The translations under genes and the position numbers were made by a program. From contig JAULSN010000002.1 in assembly GCA_033439765.1 (NCBI GenBank), forward strand, positions 1,178,001 to 1,242,000: a stretch of DNA of 64,000 nt, in the 5' to 3' direction. This document shows, piece after piece, positions 31,775 through 43,117 of the stretch. Every line of letters starts with the position of its first letter. Within the stretch, counting starts at the first letter, position 1. The notes under the pieces are model-generated. The model was not told the DNA's origin, searched no databases, and saw nothing but the letters and a program-made list of their open reading frames with translations. This stretch comes from Lasiosphaeria ovina (Eukaryota > Ascomycota > Sordariomycetes > Sordariales > Lasiosphaeriaceae).

Positions 31775-34700
31775 ATGAAATCGGCCAACGTCTTCCAGGG
31801 CGTTCTCGTGGCCGCCCTGACAATTTCCGTTTACCTTTGGGTCCGCAGAAAGTACTCGCCGTCTCTTCTAGTATCACCACCCAAGGCGGAGCCCGAATCG
31901 GAACCAACGGCCTCTCAAGAAGGACGAACGCAATGCTCGGGACAAAGGCAGCATGAACTACTTGGCCACGTTAATCTCCCGAAGCGAGGATTGGCATTCC
32001 GCGTACAAGGTGTGCCCCTCGACTGGGACATCGACCGACTGAAATCGCTCCTGGCTGACCAAGTCGACTCGGCTGGCCCAATCATTCCATCCCTCGCCCT
32101 CGAGATCCATGGTCGCTCCCGTACAGCCACTGTCTCCTTTCAGAGTGTCCCACGCCTGCTGCAAACGCCTCCCACCGGACGCTCCTGGCTGATCCCTCTT
32201 TCCGAGGCTCCGAATCCGCCCACGGGCCCACCAAACCTGTCGCTTGACGATGGCTTCTTCGGCATCACTACTCTGTTCGCGCCTCCTCCGCAAGATCACA
32301 AGGTCGAGTACGTACCCCAAACCACCTCCACCCTTCCAACAGCATGCTCACCGGTCCAGCATTATCGCCATTTCCGGCCTCGGCGGGCACGCATTCGGGT
32401 CATTCAAAGAGCGAGGTGGAGAACACATGTGGTTACGCGATGCCCTTCCGCACCACATCACACAGGAAGGGGACCAAAAGCCCTGTGCACGCGTCATGAT
32501 CTATGGCTACGAGTCGAGTCTGCCACAGAGTCAAAGTACACAGAACCTCGAAGACCTCGCAACCTCCTTCCACAACAGCATTCTGGATCTGGTTTCCGCT
32601 GCCAATCCCAAGCCCATCATATTCATCGCTCATAGCCTAGGAGGGTTGATCTTGAAGCAAGTGAGTCCACCTCGTCTTCTATTCTTGACCAATCTACTTA
32701 TGAGGTCCAGGTTCTCATATCACTCTCGACATCGTCGGCGGATGACAACCAGAAGCTCCTTCGAGCCGTCTATGGGATCGTCTTCTTCGGTGTTCCCCAT
32801 GACGGAATGGACATTAGTTCGCTTATTCCGATGGTGGGGGATGGGCCAAATCGGTCTCTCCTCGAATCCATCGGAGACACTAGTTCACCGATTCTGAGTA
32901 TCCAACGACGAAACTTCAACAAAGCCCTTGGTAGCGAAGGCGAGTCCGAGATCGTTTGCTTCTACGAAACACTCAAGTCACCCACAGCCATGCAGGTATG
33001 CCTCCATATTTTCTCTATAAACTATATACGCTGAAAATATGGTTGCAGGGCGACAATGGAAAATGGGAAATGGGAGGACCACCGGCCGTCCTGGTGACCA
33101 AAGCGTCCGCCACTCATTGCCGGCCGTGGGAGGACGATCCGGGGCATATTTGCGCTCTCAACCGCACCCACTCCGACATCGTCAAATTCGCGCCCCAAGA
33201 CGAAGAGTACGACAAGGCCCTTGCACGAATTAGACGTATTATTCAACGCGCTCTCGTGATACGGCTCCCAAACCTGTCAAAATCGACCCGAGACTGCTTA
33301 CAATCACTCAACTTTAAGGAAATGGATACCAGGCTCAACGACATCGACCACGCCCTCGAAGGGACATGCCAGTGGCTGCTTGAACACGAGATATACAAGG
33401 CCTGGGCCGCTTGCTCTCGAGGCCTGCTCTGGATCAAAGGCAAACCGGGATCCGGAAAGTCGACGCTCCTCAAACACGCCCGCAAATATGTCACAGAAAC
33501 ACCTAAAGTTGGAGACAGAGCTCTCGTTCTGTCCTTCTATTTCCATGGTCGTGGTGCGGAAATCCAGAAAACACCACTTGGCCTCTTCCGATCGCTTCTT
33601 CATCAAATCCTTCGCCAGGTCCCCGACGTACTCTCAAATCTTGTCGACACCTTTGACAAACGGCTCAAGGAGAAGGGCAATTCGCCAGATAGGTGGGAAT
33701 GGCATCTAAATGAGCTGTGGGACTTCTTCGAATCGTCGCTTCCGAGGATTTTGCAGACCCGCTCTGTCTGGCTATTCGTTGATGCGCTGGACGAAAGCGG
33801 CGAGGAGAATGCACGAGACCTATTTCGGAGATTCAAATCAATACTACTGAAAGACCTTCCGTCAACTTGCCTACCATTTCGAATCTGCCTGGCTTGCCGC
33901 CACTATCCGGTTCTAGACCAGGATTGCCAGTTCGTCATCAACCCAGAGAGCTCAAACCAGAAGGATATTTCCACCTACGTACGAACTGGGTTTTCCACAT
34001 CCGACAAACTAGGACGATCAGCCATCCCAGATTTGATCACGGGACGTGCCAACGGCGTCTTCATGTGGGCGCGTCTCGTGGTGGATAAGGCTCTGAAGCT
34101 CCACTCCGAAGGGAAGGGTTTGAGCACGATCGAAGAGAAGATCAAGAGTCTTCCCCCGGAGCTGAGCAACTTATACAGTGGGCTCGTGAAAGACATGGAC
34201 GAGATACCAGCCTCGTTGAAGCTAATCCAATGGATCTGCTTTGCCACTCGACCGCTTTCATTGGATGAACTTCGATGGGCTATGATCGTCGATGCTGAAT
34301 GCCCATACAAGTCATTTCGGCAATGCCAGAATTCGGCATATTACGACTGTGATATGGAGAACCAACTGAAGACACTCAGTCGTGGACTTGCCGAGGCTGT
34401 ACCTTCGGCAGACTCGCGTGTTGTCCAGTTCGTCCATCAGTCGGCCAAAGACTTTTTCATCGACCAGGGCCTGGCGATTCTGACTGACAGCCTGAAGTCA
34501 GCCGAGCCCAGGGTCACCGAGACGGACGTCACTGCATCGGCGCATCATCAACTGTCCAGGGCGTGCCTGCGCTACTTGGCAATGGACGAGATCGGGCAAT
34601 CGACAACCGACGATAGGGATACCTTGACATCTGAATTTCCACTGATAAGTTACGCCACAATGTCATGGATAGTGCACGCACAAGCAAGCGAGGCGGGAGG

Positions 34701-36234
34701 GGTCCCTCAACACGATCTTATCCACTATTTCGACTGGCCATCGGAGAGCCTTATAAAACTCTGGATACGGATTTGCCGGATTCAAATTCCACAATGGGAT
34801 GATAATTATCCTTCGGAAGGGATGACGCTGATGCATGTGGTATCATGGCATGGACTGTTGGGGCCGTTACAGTTACTGGTTGATCAAGGCGCCGAGGTCG
34901 ATGCGAAAGATCAGGGCAGCCAGACACCTCTTTCGAGGGCCGCCTCGGGAGGGTACGAAGCCATCGTGCAATTACTACTGGATCGAGGTGCTGAGGTCGA
35001 TGCGGAGGATCAGTACGGCCGGACACCTCTTCCGAGGGCCGCCGGGGGAGGGCACGAAGCCATCGTGCAATTACTACTGGATCGAGGTGCTGAGGTCGAT
35101 GCGGGGGGTCGGGATGGCAAGACACCTCTTTCGTGGGCCGCCGCGGGAGGGTACGAAGCCATCGTGCAATTACTACTGGATCGAGGTGCTGAGGTCCATG
35201 CGGAGGATCAGTACGGCCTGACACCTCTTTCGTGGGCCGCCGCGGGAGGGCACGAAGCCATCGTGCAATTACTACTGGATCGAGGTGCTGAGGTCGATGC
35301 GGAGGATCGGGATGGCCAGACACCTCTTTCGTGGGCCGCCGGGGGAGGGTACGAAGCCATCGTGCAATTACTACTGGATCGAGGTGCTGAGGTCGATGCG
35401 GAGGATCGGGACGGCCGGACACCTCTTTCGAGGGCCGCCGCGGGAGGGTACGAAGCTATCGTGCAATTACTACTGGATCGAGGTGCTGAGGTCGATGCGA
35501 ATGATCAGTATGGCCGGACACCTCTTTCGATAGCCGCCGGGGGAGGGTACGAAGCCATCGTGCAATTACTGCTGGATCGAGGTGCTGAGGTCGATGCGAA
35601 AGATCGGGATGGCCAGACACCTCTTTCGTGGGCCGCCGCGGGAGGGTACGAAGCCATCGTGCAATTACTACTGGATCGAGGTGCTGAGGTCGATGCGAAT
35701 GATCAGTATGGCCGGACACCTCTTTCGAGGGCCGCCGCGGGAGGGTACGAAGCCATCGTGCAATTACTACTGGATCGAGGTGCTGAGGTCCATGCGGAGG
35801 ATCAGTACGGCCAGATACCTCTTTCGATAGCCGCCGGGGGAGGGCACGAAGCCATCTTGCAATTACTGCTGGATCGAGGTGTTGAGGTCGATACGGAAGA
35901 TCGGGACAGCCGGACACCTCTTTCGTGGGCCGCCGCGGGAGGGCACGAAGCCATCGTGCAATTACTACTGGATCGAGGTGCTGAGGTCGATGCGGAAGAT
36001 CAGGGCGGCCAGACACCTCTTTCGAGGGCCGCCGCGGGAGGGTACGAAGCCATCGTGCAATTACTACTGGATCGAGGTGCTGAGGTCGATGCGGAGGATC
36101 GGGATGGCCAGACACCTCTTTCGATAGCCGCCGGGGGAGGGCACGAAACGGTTATGCGATTACTAAAACACTATACCCATATAGGTGGTACTGCCCCGGC
36201 TATCCCTATTCGGCCTGACAATGCCGCAAGATGA
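31775..36234 (+). CDS. NLR-type protein: alpha/beta-hydrolase, NACHT, 13 ankyrin repeats
   Basis: Exons 31775-32307, 32360-32660, 32711-32995 and 33049-36234 join in frame; 1434 aa. The N-terminus has one hydrophobic segment (about 6-21) followed by basic residues, a possible membrane anchor. A conserved pre-domain (FRVQGVPLDWDIDRL, DDGFFGITTLFAPP) leads into a lipase-like hydrolase with Ser270 in AHSLGG and the GIVFFGVPHDGMD motif. NACHT follows: Walker A GKPGSGKS (about 504-511), Walker B WLFVDALDES (about 614). Ankyrin repeats occupy about 989-1417. Hydrolase-NACHT-ankyrin is a known fungal NLR architecture, with the hydrolase as presumed effector. ATG 31775 is used because the earlier in-frame codon is GTG. 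The gene appears intact. Confidence 0.9.
34894..36180 (+). repeat. Ankyrin-coding tandem array, 13 units of 99 bp
   Basis: Thirteen 33-codon units (EVDAEDRDGQTPLSWAAAGG... type) follow each other with no unit indels. Most differences are in codons 3-8, 10, 14-15, 18 and 21; the part coding EAIVQLLLDRGA is almost invariant. The last unit is diverged and ends the protein. Confidence 0.94.
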
Positions 36235-37072
36235 TTTGACAGAGTTGGTAATAGAGTAGATCCTACTATTTTCCATTCGGATTTGTCACCCAAAGAAGGG
36301 TCAGGGAGGCGCATTCAGTATATAGTCTTCATAGCCACGTTCTAGCACCTTCTAATAGATTTCCATGATTTGTCAGCAATCTTCGTTAACCTATTTGTCA
36401 GTAAAGTTGCGAAAGAGGCGACAACGCCATCGCGCTGTAATAATGTGCGGAGCTTAGCTCAGCCCGCGGCGATTCAGAAAGCATAAGACCGTAGCCCGGC
36501 AAGCGGTTGACAAAAAAACGAGACTGCTTACCTGGCAGTACTTCTGCATAGGAAGAAAGTCGCTGGGATACAAGGTATCCTAAAGTACTGTCACACCTCC
36601 ACCACATCTCCTGAGGATGTCAGCTTAACAGACCGCAAAGCAATACTCCGGACCGCCTGTTAGACTTTATCATCCGCACAGGCCACTGATCCTTTGCGGT
36701 CTCGTTTGTTTTGTCAAAAGCTTTGCACGGGTCTTGAGGTCGACAACTGGGCGGCTTGAGACCAACCGCTTTACTATATTATCTCTGAGAGATTAATAGG
36801 AATGAAATAAGCTCGGCTGGACTCGCTAGTTTTAGCCTAGAGTTTTTTATTGGGGCTGGATTGCGCGGTGGCCGCCTTAACCTTGGGCATCCAGCTGGGA
36901 TTTTCCCATAGCGTGTCGAAGGCGCCGACCGCGATGAAGCTGTTCCAGGAACCTGTGATTTTCAAGGCGGTTAGCTTGGGGCAGTGCTACCGAGTAAGAA
37001 ATCACTTAAGCGACTTCCATCAACAACGCAACCAAGTAATCTACTATATATCTCTAAGGTACATTATATTAT
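36235..37072. other. Intergenic, no gene seen
   Basis: Downstream flank of the ankyrin NLR. Open stretches are short and motif-free. Confidence 0.5.
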
Positions 37073-37331
37073 TGTTAAAGTATAGCTAGTTACCGGGGCT
37101 ATAGGGTCCTAAAGTGTATGACACTACAGTGGTTATGTTAGTGTGGTTAGTGTTTATTGAACTACGTACCCAATAGGCCTATAAGAGCACCTGTACAGGG
37201 TGCTACAGTGGGCTCGGTACTATAGCTGGCGGAGCGGAAGCGGTAGCGGAAGCGGGAGCCAAGTGCAGGGTAGGTTGACTGGTACTACAGGGTAGACTGT
37301 AGGGGAACTGTGCCCTACAGTCCAGTACAAC
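37073..37331. repeat. Composite of two copia LTR ends in opposite orientation
   Basis: 37073 to about 37153 matches the 5' end of the copia LTR in plus orientation (TGTTAAAGTATAGCTAGTTAC...). From about 37156 the sequence matches the 3' end of the same LTR type as reverse complement (TTGAACTACGTACC ... AAGTGCAGGGTAGGT ... CTGTGCCCTACAG). The second half shares GCTGGCGGAGCGGAAGCGG with 19057-19345. Confidence 0.75.
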
Positions 37332-37707
37332 GTGAAATACGTGCTCGACATTTCTAGATCTACTATTAAAAGGTCTTAATTATTACCTTTTAGTAATATC
37401 CTGGTATAAATGTGAAGGGAGGGGATAGCTCCTCGCAAACCTTTTCACATAGTCCCCTAGAGATAGAATGTCTGCTCCGTGAGACCTGTCTCGCACAAAC
37501 TGTCTGAAGCCCTTGCGGCTCCAGCGGGAGTTTGACTGTGCGAACTCTTTGGCGAGGTCTTTGGCGAGCTCAATACCACGATGTACCAGCTCGGCAACAT
37601 ATACAAAGTCTTGAGCCCTCAACAAGCTGCGTGGAAGTTGATCCGGCACCACGAAATCAGCAACGTCTACAGCCGTAATCCAAGTCAGACATTCACAAAA
37701 CCCAAAC

Positions 37708-38589
37708 ATGCCTCCCAAAGCCAACCCCGCCCCTGGAAACAGCACATTCCAGGTCAGCACTTCGACATTCGTTTCGCGGCCATACAAAGCGCGGATATGC
37801 ACCTGCCAATGCCATATAGTATCACATGCGCAACCCCTAGCCTGGGGTTCCAAAGCCTTTGTCTCCCTGTTTCTTGGGTACTCGGGAGTGACTCTGCCGT
37901 GTGCAGGGAAGCTTACCTGCACAGAGAAATTGTGCCAGAGGGCCGAGATATCCCTCTTCAAGGCCACTTATTACTTCCCCAAATGGGCTCCGTTCGCAGG
38001 GCGTATGATGTCGGTTGTCAATACATGGAACAGCTTTGATGGCCATCAACTTCACGTCAAATTTCCGCGTGTCATACCCGCTTCTGACGACCTCTTCACC
38101 TTGGTTCAGAAAGGCAACATTGAAGGAGTTCAACGGCTTTTCTCGCAGAAAAAGGCTTCTGTGTTTGATTTGAATGTCAGTGAGGGCCGCTCGGCATTGC
38201 ACGTCAGGCCTACCTTTTCCATTTCCCTACCTACATACGCAGTGTGCGGTGGGGTATATTCGTACTAAAATGGCCTCAGTTCGCTCTTACGGCAAATCAG
38301 CCAGCCATGGCCAGGTTTCTACTCACCCAAAGAGCAGACACGAAGCTGGAAGATAAATACTCCCTGTACGTCATCTATCCCTGGTTCTCCACGTTCAATA
38401 TAATTATTAAAAAAAAGAACATACAACACCAGGGATTCGCTGGTCGTCAGCGACCCAACTACTAGTCCGCCCCTTGGCTGTTTATCTAGGGGAGAGCGGA
38501 CGGGATCCCGAGTTTTCAGCCAGGTATGGTCGTATGTGGAAGACAAGAGTCTAGAGACGCATTATACGGATGGTGGGTGTTGGCTGTGA
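37708..38589 (+). CDS. Short ankyrin-type protein (N-terminal cysteine motif), 245 aa
   Basis: Exons 37708-38202, 38280-38365 and 38433-38589 join in frame. The translation has CTCQCH near residue 32, FVSLFLGYSG, a hydrophobic YYFPKW region, HVKFPRVIP, then FTLVQKGNIEGVQRLFSQKKAS and EGRSALHFAL, an ankyrin-like stretch. This order is typical of a fungal ankyrin family often annotated with Clr5 domains; only the ankyrin N-terminal part is present here and the last exon loses similarity. It is probably truncated relative to relatives. Function is unknown. A 194-codon antisense open stretch overlapping its start is considered chance. Confidence 0.6.
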
Positions 38590-39270
38590 CTTCTGAGTTG
38601 AGGTCTCGAGTATGTTTCTTTTCGGATTTAGGATGCTCATCGGTGAACAGGTCCACCGCAACAGTCCGCCTCTAACATAACGTCGAATTATAGTTCGGCC
38701 TCGGGAGCGCCCTCGTCGAAGAAGTAGCATTCGGGACAGAACACCCAGAACAGCGATGCCTTTGGGCGCAGCAACTGGGAACCCGAAAGTACACACCTAA
38801 AACAAAACTCGGTCATATAAGCCAGGACGCTAGCCGTCGCCCAAGCCGTAGCCAGGTGATGATCCCACAGATACATGACGTGAAAGGGGACGGACGTGGC
38901 CTATGAGGAATGGCGCGAACTCACATAAAATGCCGAAGAATTAGTCTCTGTTACTCCGCTTTCTAGCTAACGATTGCTTGTAGCAGAGACTAGTTGTAAT
39001 CAGGAGTGGGATTGGGCTTTTCGCTTGCATTGTAGTAGTAACAGCTGAAAGTCGGCAGCCGTGGACGGAAAGGAGCAGCGGTAATGGCGGCAAGGAATAA
39101 GGGCGCTAGGAGGGGCGGCCGCTCGGGGTTCTCGCCTTTGTCTTGTAGTTTACCGAAGATAAAGAGCGATGCCGGCTCTCTAATCAGAGGGAGGGGGCAG
39201 CCCACCTTTATAATATAAGCAGGCTATGGAAATTATTTTCCCGTTTTGTCGCAGAGCCCCGAGCTAAGAA
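38590..39270. other. Intergenic, no gene seen
   Basis: 3' flanks of two convergent genes. No motif found. Confidence 0.5.
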
Positions 39271-41019
39271 TCAATCAGAATCTTCCACCCACTCCCAATT
39301 CTCAACCTTGTCATAACTCCTAGGCCAATACCGCACAGCAACGTCCGAGCCATTGCGCCGCACCACAAGCTCCATCTGGTTGTCCAGGGAGTCTCCGGCC
39401 CCCCACAACGCCCAAGACCTTACAATCTGGTCGCCTTCCCTCAACCCAGCCTGCTCGGCCCTCGACCCCGTCTTCAGCCCCTGGACCCTGGACCCAAGAT
39501 ACCGGGAATCAAACCCAAGATCCAACTTCTCGGCATCCCTGCGCACCATCTTCAGACCAAACCTGGCAAACGCGTCACCAGACGGCACGATCAAGCTCCC
39601 GTTTGCCATGCCGGCGAAGCTCTCACGCGCCGCCGTGTCGCTGCCCAAGATGCCCGCCAGCAGCTCAATGAAGTCCTCCGTCTGGCACTTCTCGCGCGCC
39701 AGAAAGCGGCGGTACAGCTCCAACACGACATCGTCCAGCGACTTCTTCCCTCCAGTCGCGCGGTCAACGAGCCCCTGCACCGCCGCTAGGTAGACAAACT
39801 CGCGCGTGTACGGCGTCTTGACCACCTCGACCCCGGTCCTGTATCTCTCGACCACCTCCTGCCACGCCAGCTCAGCCGTGCCCCCGGTATAGTACGCCTG
39901 GGCGTAATTGTTCAGCCACCTCACAAACTCGCGCCTGCCCAGCGCCCCGGCACAGAAGGGCGCCACCACGGCGTAGTACTGCGCCACGCTCTCGCGGTAC
40001 CACAGGTCGAACTGCCGGCCGGGCGGGTACATGAGCGCCTACGCGTGGACGGTCTCGTGCGCCACGAGGTTGGTGAGCGCCGGCTCGGACTGCTCGGCCT
40101 CGGTGCCGGGCGCGTACTCGACCAGGAAGGACTGGAACCCGCCGGCGCCGCCGTAGCCCGTCCACACGCGCCGCCAAAACACGCGGAAGGGCGAGGCGCC
40201 GTCGCCGAAGAAGGACGAGATGGCCACGAAGGTGCTGCGTATGGTGGACGAGACGCGGTCCGCTGGGTAGGGGACTGGGAGGGTGCCGTGCCAGTAGGCG
40301 GCGAAGGGTCGGGTGTCGTTGGAGGTGGCGGTGGGTGTCTCCTCCCAGGGCGGCCAGCGCTGGAGGAGGGGGCCGATGGCGAAATAGGCCTTCTCGAAAA
40401 CCCTGCTTGGCGCGCCGACGACTGATGTTTCCTTTTCGTCCCCGAGGGAGGAGGCGAAACGTGTGCCGCCGCCGTCCATGTCCACGTCCATGTCCACGTC
40501 CCAACGGACTGTGACGTTCCAATCCTCTTCGTCGGGCGGGTACGGGATGAAGCCGGTGCCTATGCCGACCAGGCTGCCCTGGTCGTCGCGAAGATCGACG
40601 CGCGGGCCCGACGTGGTATTATTGGCGCTTGTCGCTCGCGGCCGCGCGGCGCAGCGGATGATGATGTCGCCGACTGGGTCGCGGCTGGTGGGGCTGACTA
40701 CCCAGGTGCGCACAGAGTCGGTGCCGTTTGAATCGCCATGTGCCAGCTGAAGCGGGCCGAGGGCGTCGGTTGCCGCCAGCGCTTCGTCGCCATAACGAGT
40801 GGTTGGCGTTGGGCCGTGGTTGAGATCGAGGGCGACGAGAGGCCGGTTGGCGCGAGATCTGGGGTCCTTGATGTGAAGCGTGACGTTGAGGCCGGTCACG
40901 TTTCCGTGCGCATCTTCAAATAGGGGGAGTAAGGAGACGTCGAGGCTTGGTAGATTGGAAGAGGCGATGGGTTTGAAGAGAAGAAGGATCGCACAACGGA
41001 TAGCAAATGATGGATTCAT
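39271..41019 (-). pseudogene. M61-type metallopeptidase (secreted, PDZ) with one in-frame stop
   Basis: The single exon would encode 582 aa. A signal peptide (MNPSFAIRCAILLLF...) and a beta-rich N-terminal domain lead to the zinc-binding HETVH at about residues 321-325. Codon 327 is TAG (40041-40039), after which the same frame continues with ALMYPPGRQFDLWYRES, an M61-like stretch with the third zinc ligand Glu, and a C-terminal PDZ domain (SRVQGLKTGSRAEQAGLREGDQIV split around 39470). In M61 proteins HExxH is followed by x-W, so the stop replaces Trp (TGG to TAG, seen on the plus strand as CCA to CTA). Without read-through the product lacks its active site. Everything else is open, so the lesion is recent or an assembly error. 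Confidence 0.8.
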
Positions 41020-41472
41020 TTTTCTATGTTTCGTATTAAGATGATGAGTACTTTACATGATTTGTGTCTTGGCCAAGCTCTTCTCTCAAACCAGCGATTT
41101 TCCTGGGGTTTGTAGACTAGTTGGTTGGTTTCCCCTCACATGAAGATCTCTCGGGAGACGATCTTTGGCCCCCAGCCCGGGGGACTCGCAGCCGAACACA
41201 GATAGGCTAAATCCTACCATAGTTATTTCAAGCATCGGGAAACAGCCTGGTTATGAGTCGAATCTGTGCATACCAAGTTTCCAATTTTGTTTATAATTAG
41301 TCCTCAGCTGGGGTAAGCTGTGGTTGATCTGTCCTGAGCTTCCGCGAACTTGTCCCTGAGCTAGGGTGATCCTGCATTCTTTCTCACTCTTTTACTTCAA
41401 GTTCTCTGGTTTGGTCTTTTCTTTTTTTTTTTTTAAAAAAAAAAAACAAAAGAAGAAAAGAGAAATCTCAAA
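41020..41472. other. Intergenic; contains a poly-T/poly-A tract
   Basis: No gene. About 41420-41460 is a T-run followed directly by an A-run. Confidence 0.5.
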
Positions 41473-42431
41473 TCACAACAACTTCCTGCCCTCGGCGACG
41501 ATTTCCGCATTGTCAATGACGGTGTGGCCCTCCTTGTTCCCGTGCAGGGCCGTCTCGACAGTAAGCTTGGCCAGCTCGACGATGCCGACAGACGGGAGCA
41601 AGAGCTTGTAGGCCAAGTCGGCAACACTGAATGCGGTCCCGATCACCATGCCGGGCCGCATCATGTAGGCCTCGAGCAGGTCCGGGTTCTCGGCGGCGAG
41701 CGCCAGGAGCTCGTTCTCAACCTGGCCCTGTGGCGAGGAATTAAAAGTCAGTAGAGCCAATAATGATGTTGATATACCGTGGTAAAAAATGAAATGATAA
41801 GACCAATTAATTCGGACCGATGAAGGTGTAAGGACAGGCCGTAATTTGTCAAACAGAAAAAGATTGAAACCAAAGAATGCAATAACGTACCCGGATTCGG
41901 CGGTATTCACTCAGATACCACAGCCGCTTGGTCTGGTCTCTCTCGGCGGCAATGCCGTTCATGTAGACGAAGCGGAACGCTTGGCGGCCGCCAGGTTGAG
42001 CAACAGCAGCGGCAGCAGACTCGGCCAAAAACGCCCGCGCCGCCGTCATGGTGTAGCCAATGGAGACAGTCCTGGCGACTTCGCTGTTGGGTATCCACGG
42101 CTTCCCGAGGCTCCTGTTTTGTTTACCATGGTCAGCAACCCCGTGAGGGAGGGACGAGACGAGACGAGACGAGACGGTGAACTGATCAGCGAAAAGTTAA
42201 CAAGAACACGCACCATATGCAGGCCTGAGCGCCGGCAATGGCCTGCAACACCGCGGGCCCGTAGTTGAGGAAGTCGTCGACGATGACGACGGCCACTTTT
42301 GGGCTGGCGGGTGTCGGCTGGAGCTGGCGGCGAGACAGCACGACGACGGACGTGACCTCGGGGTGCTGGACCAGCTGGTTGAGCAGCTCGGCGCCGATGT
42401 AGCCCGTCGCGCCTGTGAGAACGACCTTCAT
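41473..42431 (-). CDS. NAD(P)-binding SDR/NmrA-like protein, 231 aa
   Basis: Exons 42431-42214, 42113-41891 and 41727-41473 join in frame. The start MKVVLTGATGYIGAEL carries the Rossmann glycine motif GATGYIG of atypical short-chain dehydrogenases. VVVLSRR follows at the second strand, which usually selects NADP(H). The later part (MRPGMVIG) matches the substrate side of NmrA/HTATIP2-like proteins. The short length and lack of a YxxxK motif fit the atypical SDR group. Probably a cytosolic oxidoreductase or redox sensor; the substrate is unknown. Confidence 0.85.
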
Positions 42432-43117
42432 GCTCGCTCCGAGTCGTGCACGAGTGATGCGCTTCAATTCCAATAAGGGAAATCCGATTGAGGATTTACC
42501 AAAGAGAAAGACGAGAACGGTGCGCGCGCTGCGTAGAGAATTCGAGTACATTCACAATGGCATGGCCGAGATGCCGATGGACTTTTTATAGCCCCTACTG
42601 GGCTGTATTGTTTGCAGCATCTTCCCCGGACTCGGGGTCAAGCATTCGGCCGACGTCTTTTACTGGTGGGCTGGTATAGGCTTGTCTTGTCCTGCCGCGC
42701 CGGGCCTGTGCTGCTAGCCTCGAGCGGGCCATCATCGCCCCGTATACCGAAGTCTAAAACGCAACGTGCTTGTCCCGTTTGGTACGTGAGACCTTAACGA
42801 CGTGGCTAGAGATCAGCACGAAGGGCCCTTGCATCAGGCCTGGGCAAAAACATAGAAGAAATGAAGCTATATGCTCCCCTCCACGAGGCGGGATGTTGCA
42901 CACGCGTAAGTAATTATGTAATTACGTTGCGTATCCCTTACCCCGGCGACGGCGGAATACGCGACTCTCCCCATAATTCCAACACACGCCATAAACATGA
43001 ACGAAAACACCAAAGCAAGACCCTTCATCTCAACGCTAAGTTGGCTGTCAATTTCCGCTAATTGTATCAATTCAACGACTGTATAACTCTACACTTTCCA
43101 CCCTATTTCAGACTCCG
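42432..43117. other. Intergenic, no gene seen
   Basis: 5' flank of the SDR gene and 3' flank of LTN1. No coding signal. Confidence 0.5.

Noticed and set aside
34751..36115. Long minus-strand open frames (about 220 codons each, PQHLDPVVIARWL repeats) and plus-strand frames in other phase across the ankyrin array
   Set aside because: They repeat with the 99-bp unit and are shadows of the ankyrin coding sequence; no start context or independent motif.
36445..36500. TTAGCTCAGCCC resembles a tRNA D-arm
   Set aside because: No B box or acceptor stem follows at the right distance.
37383..37967. 194-codon minus-strand open frame
   Set aside because: Overlaps the start of the plus-strand ankyrin-type gene, whose translation has recognisable motifs and splice sites; the antisense frame has none.
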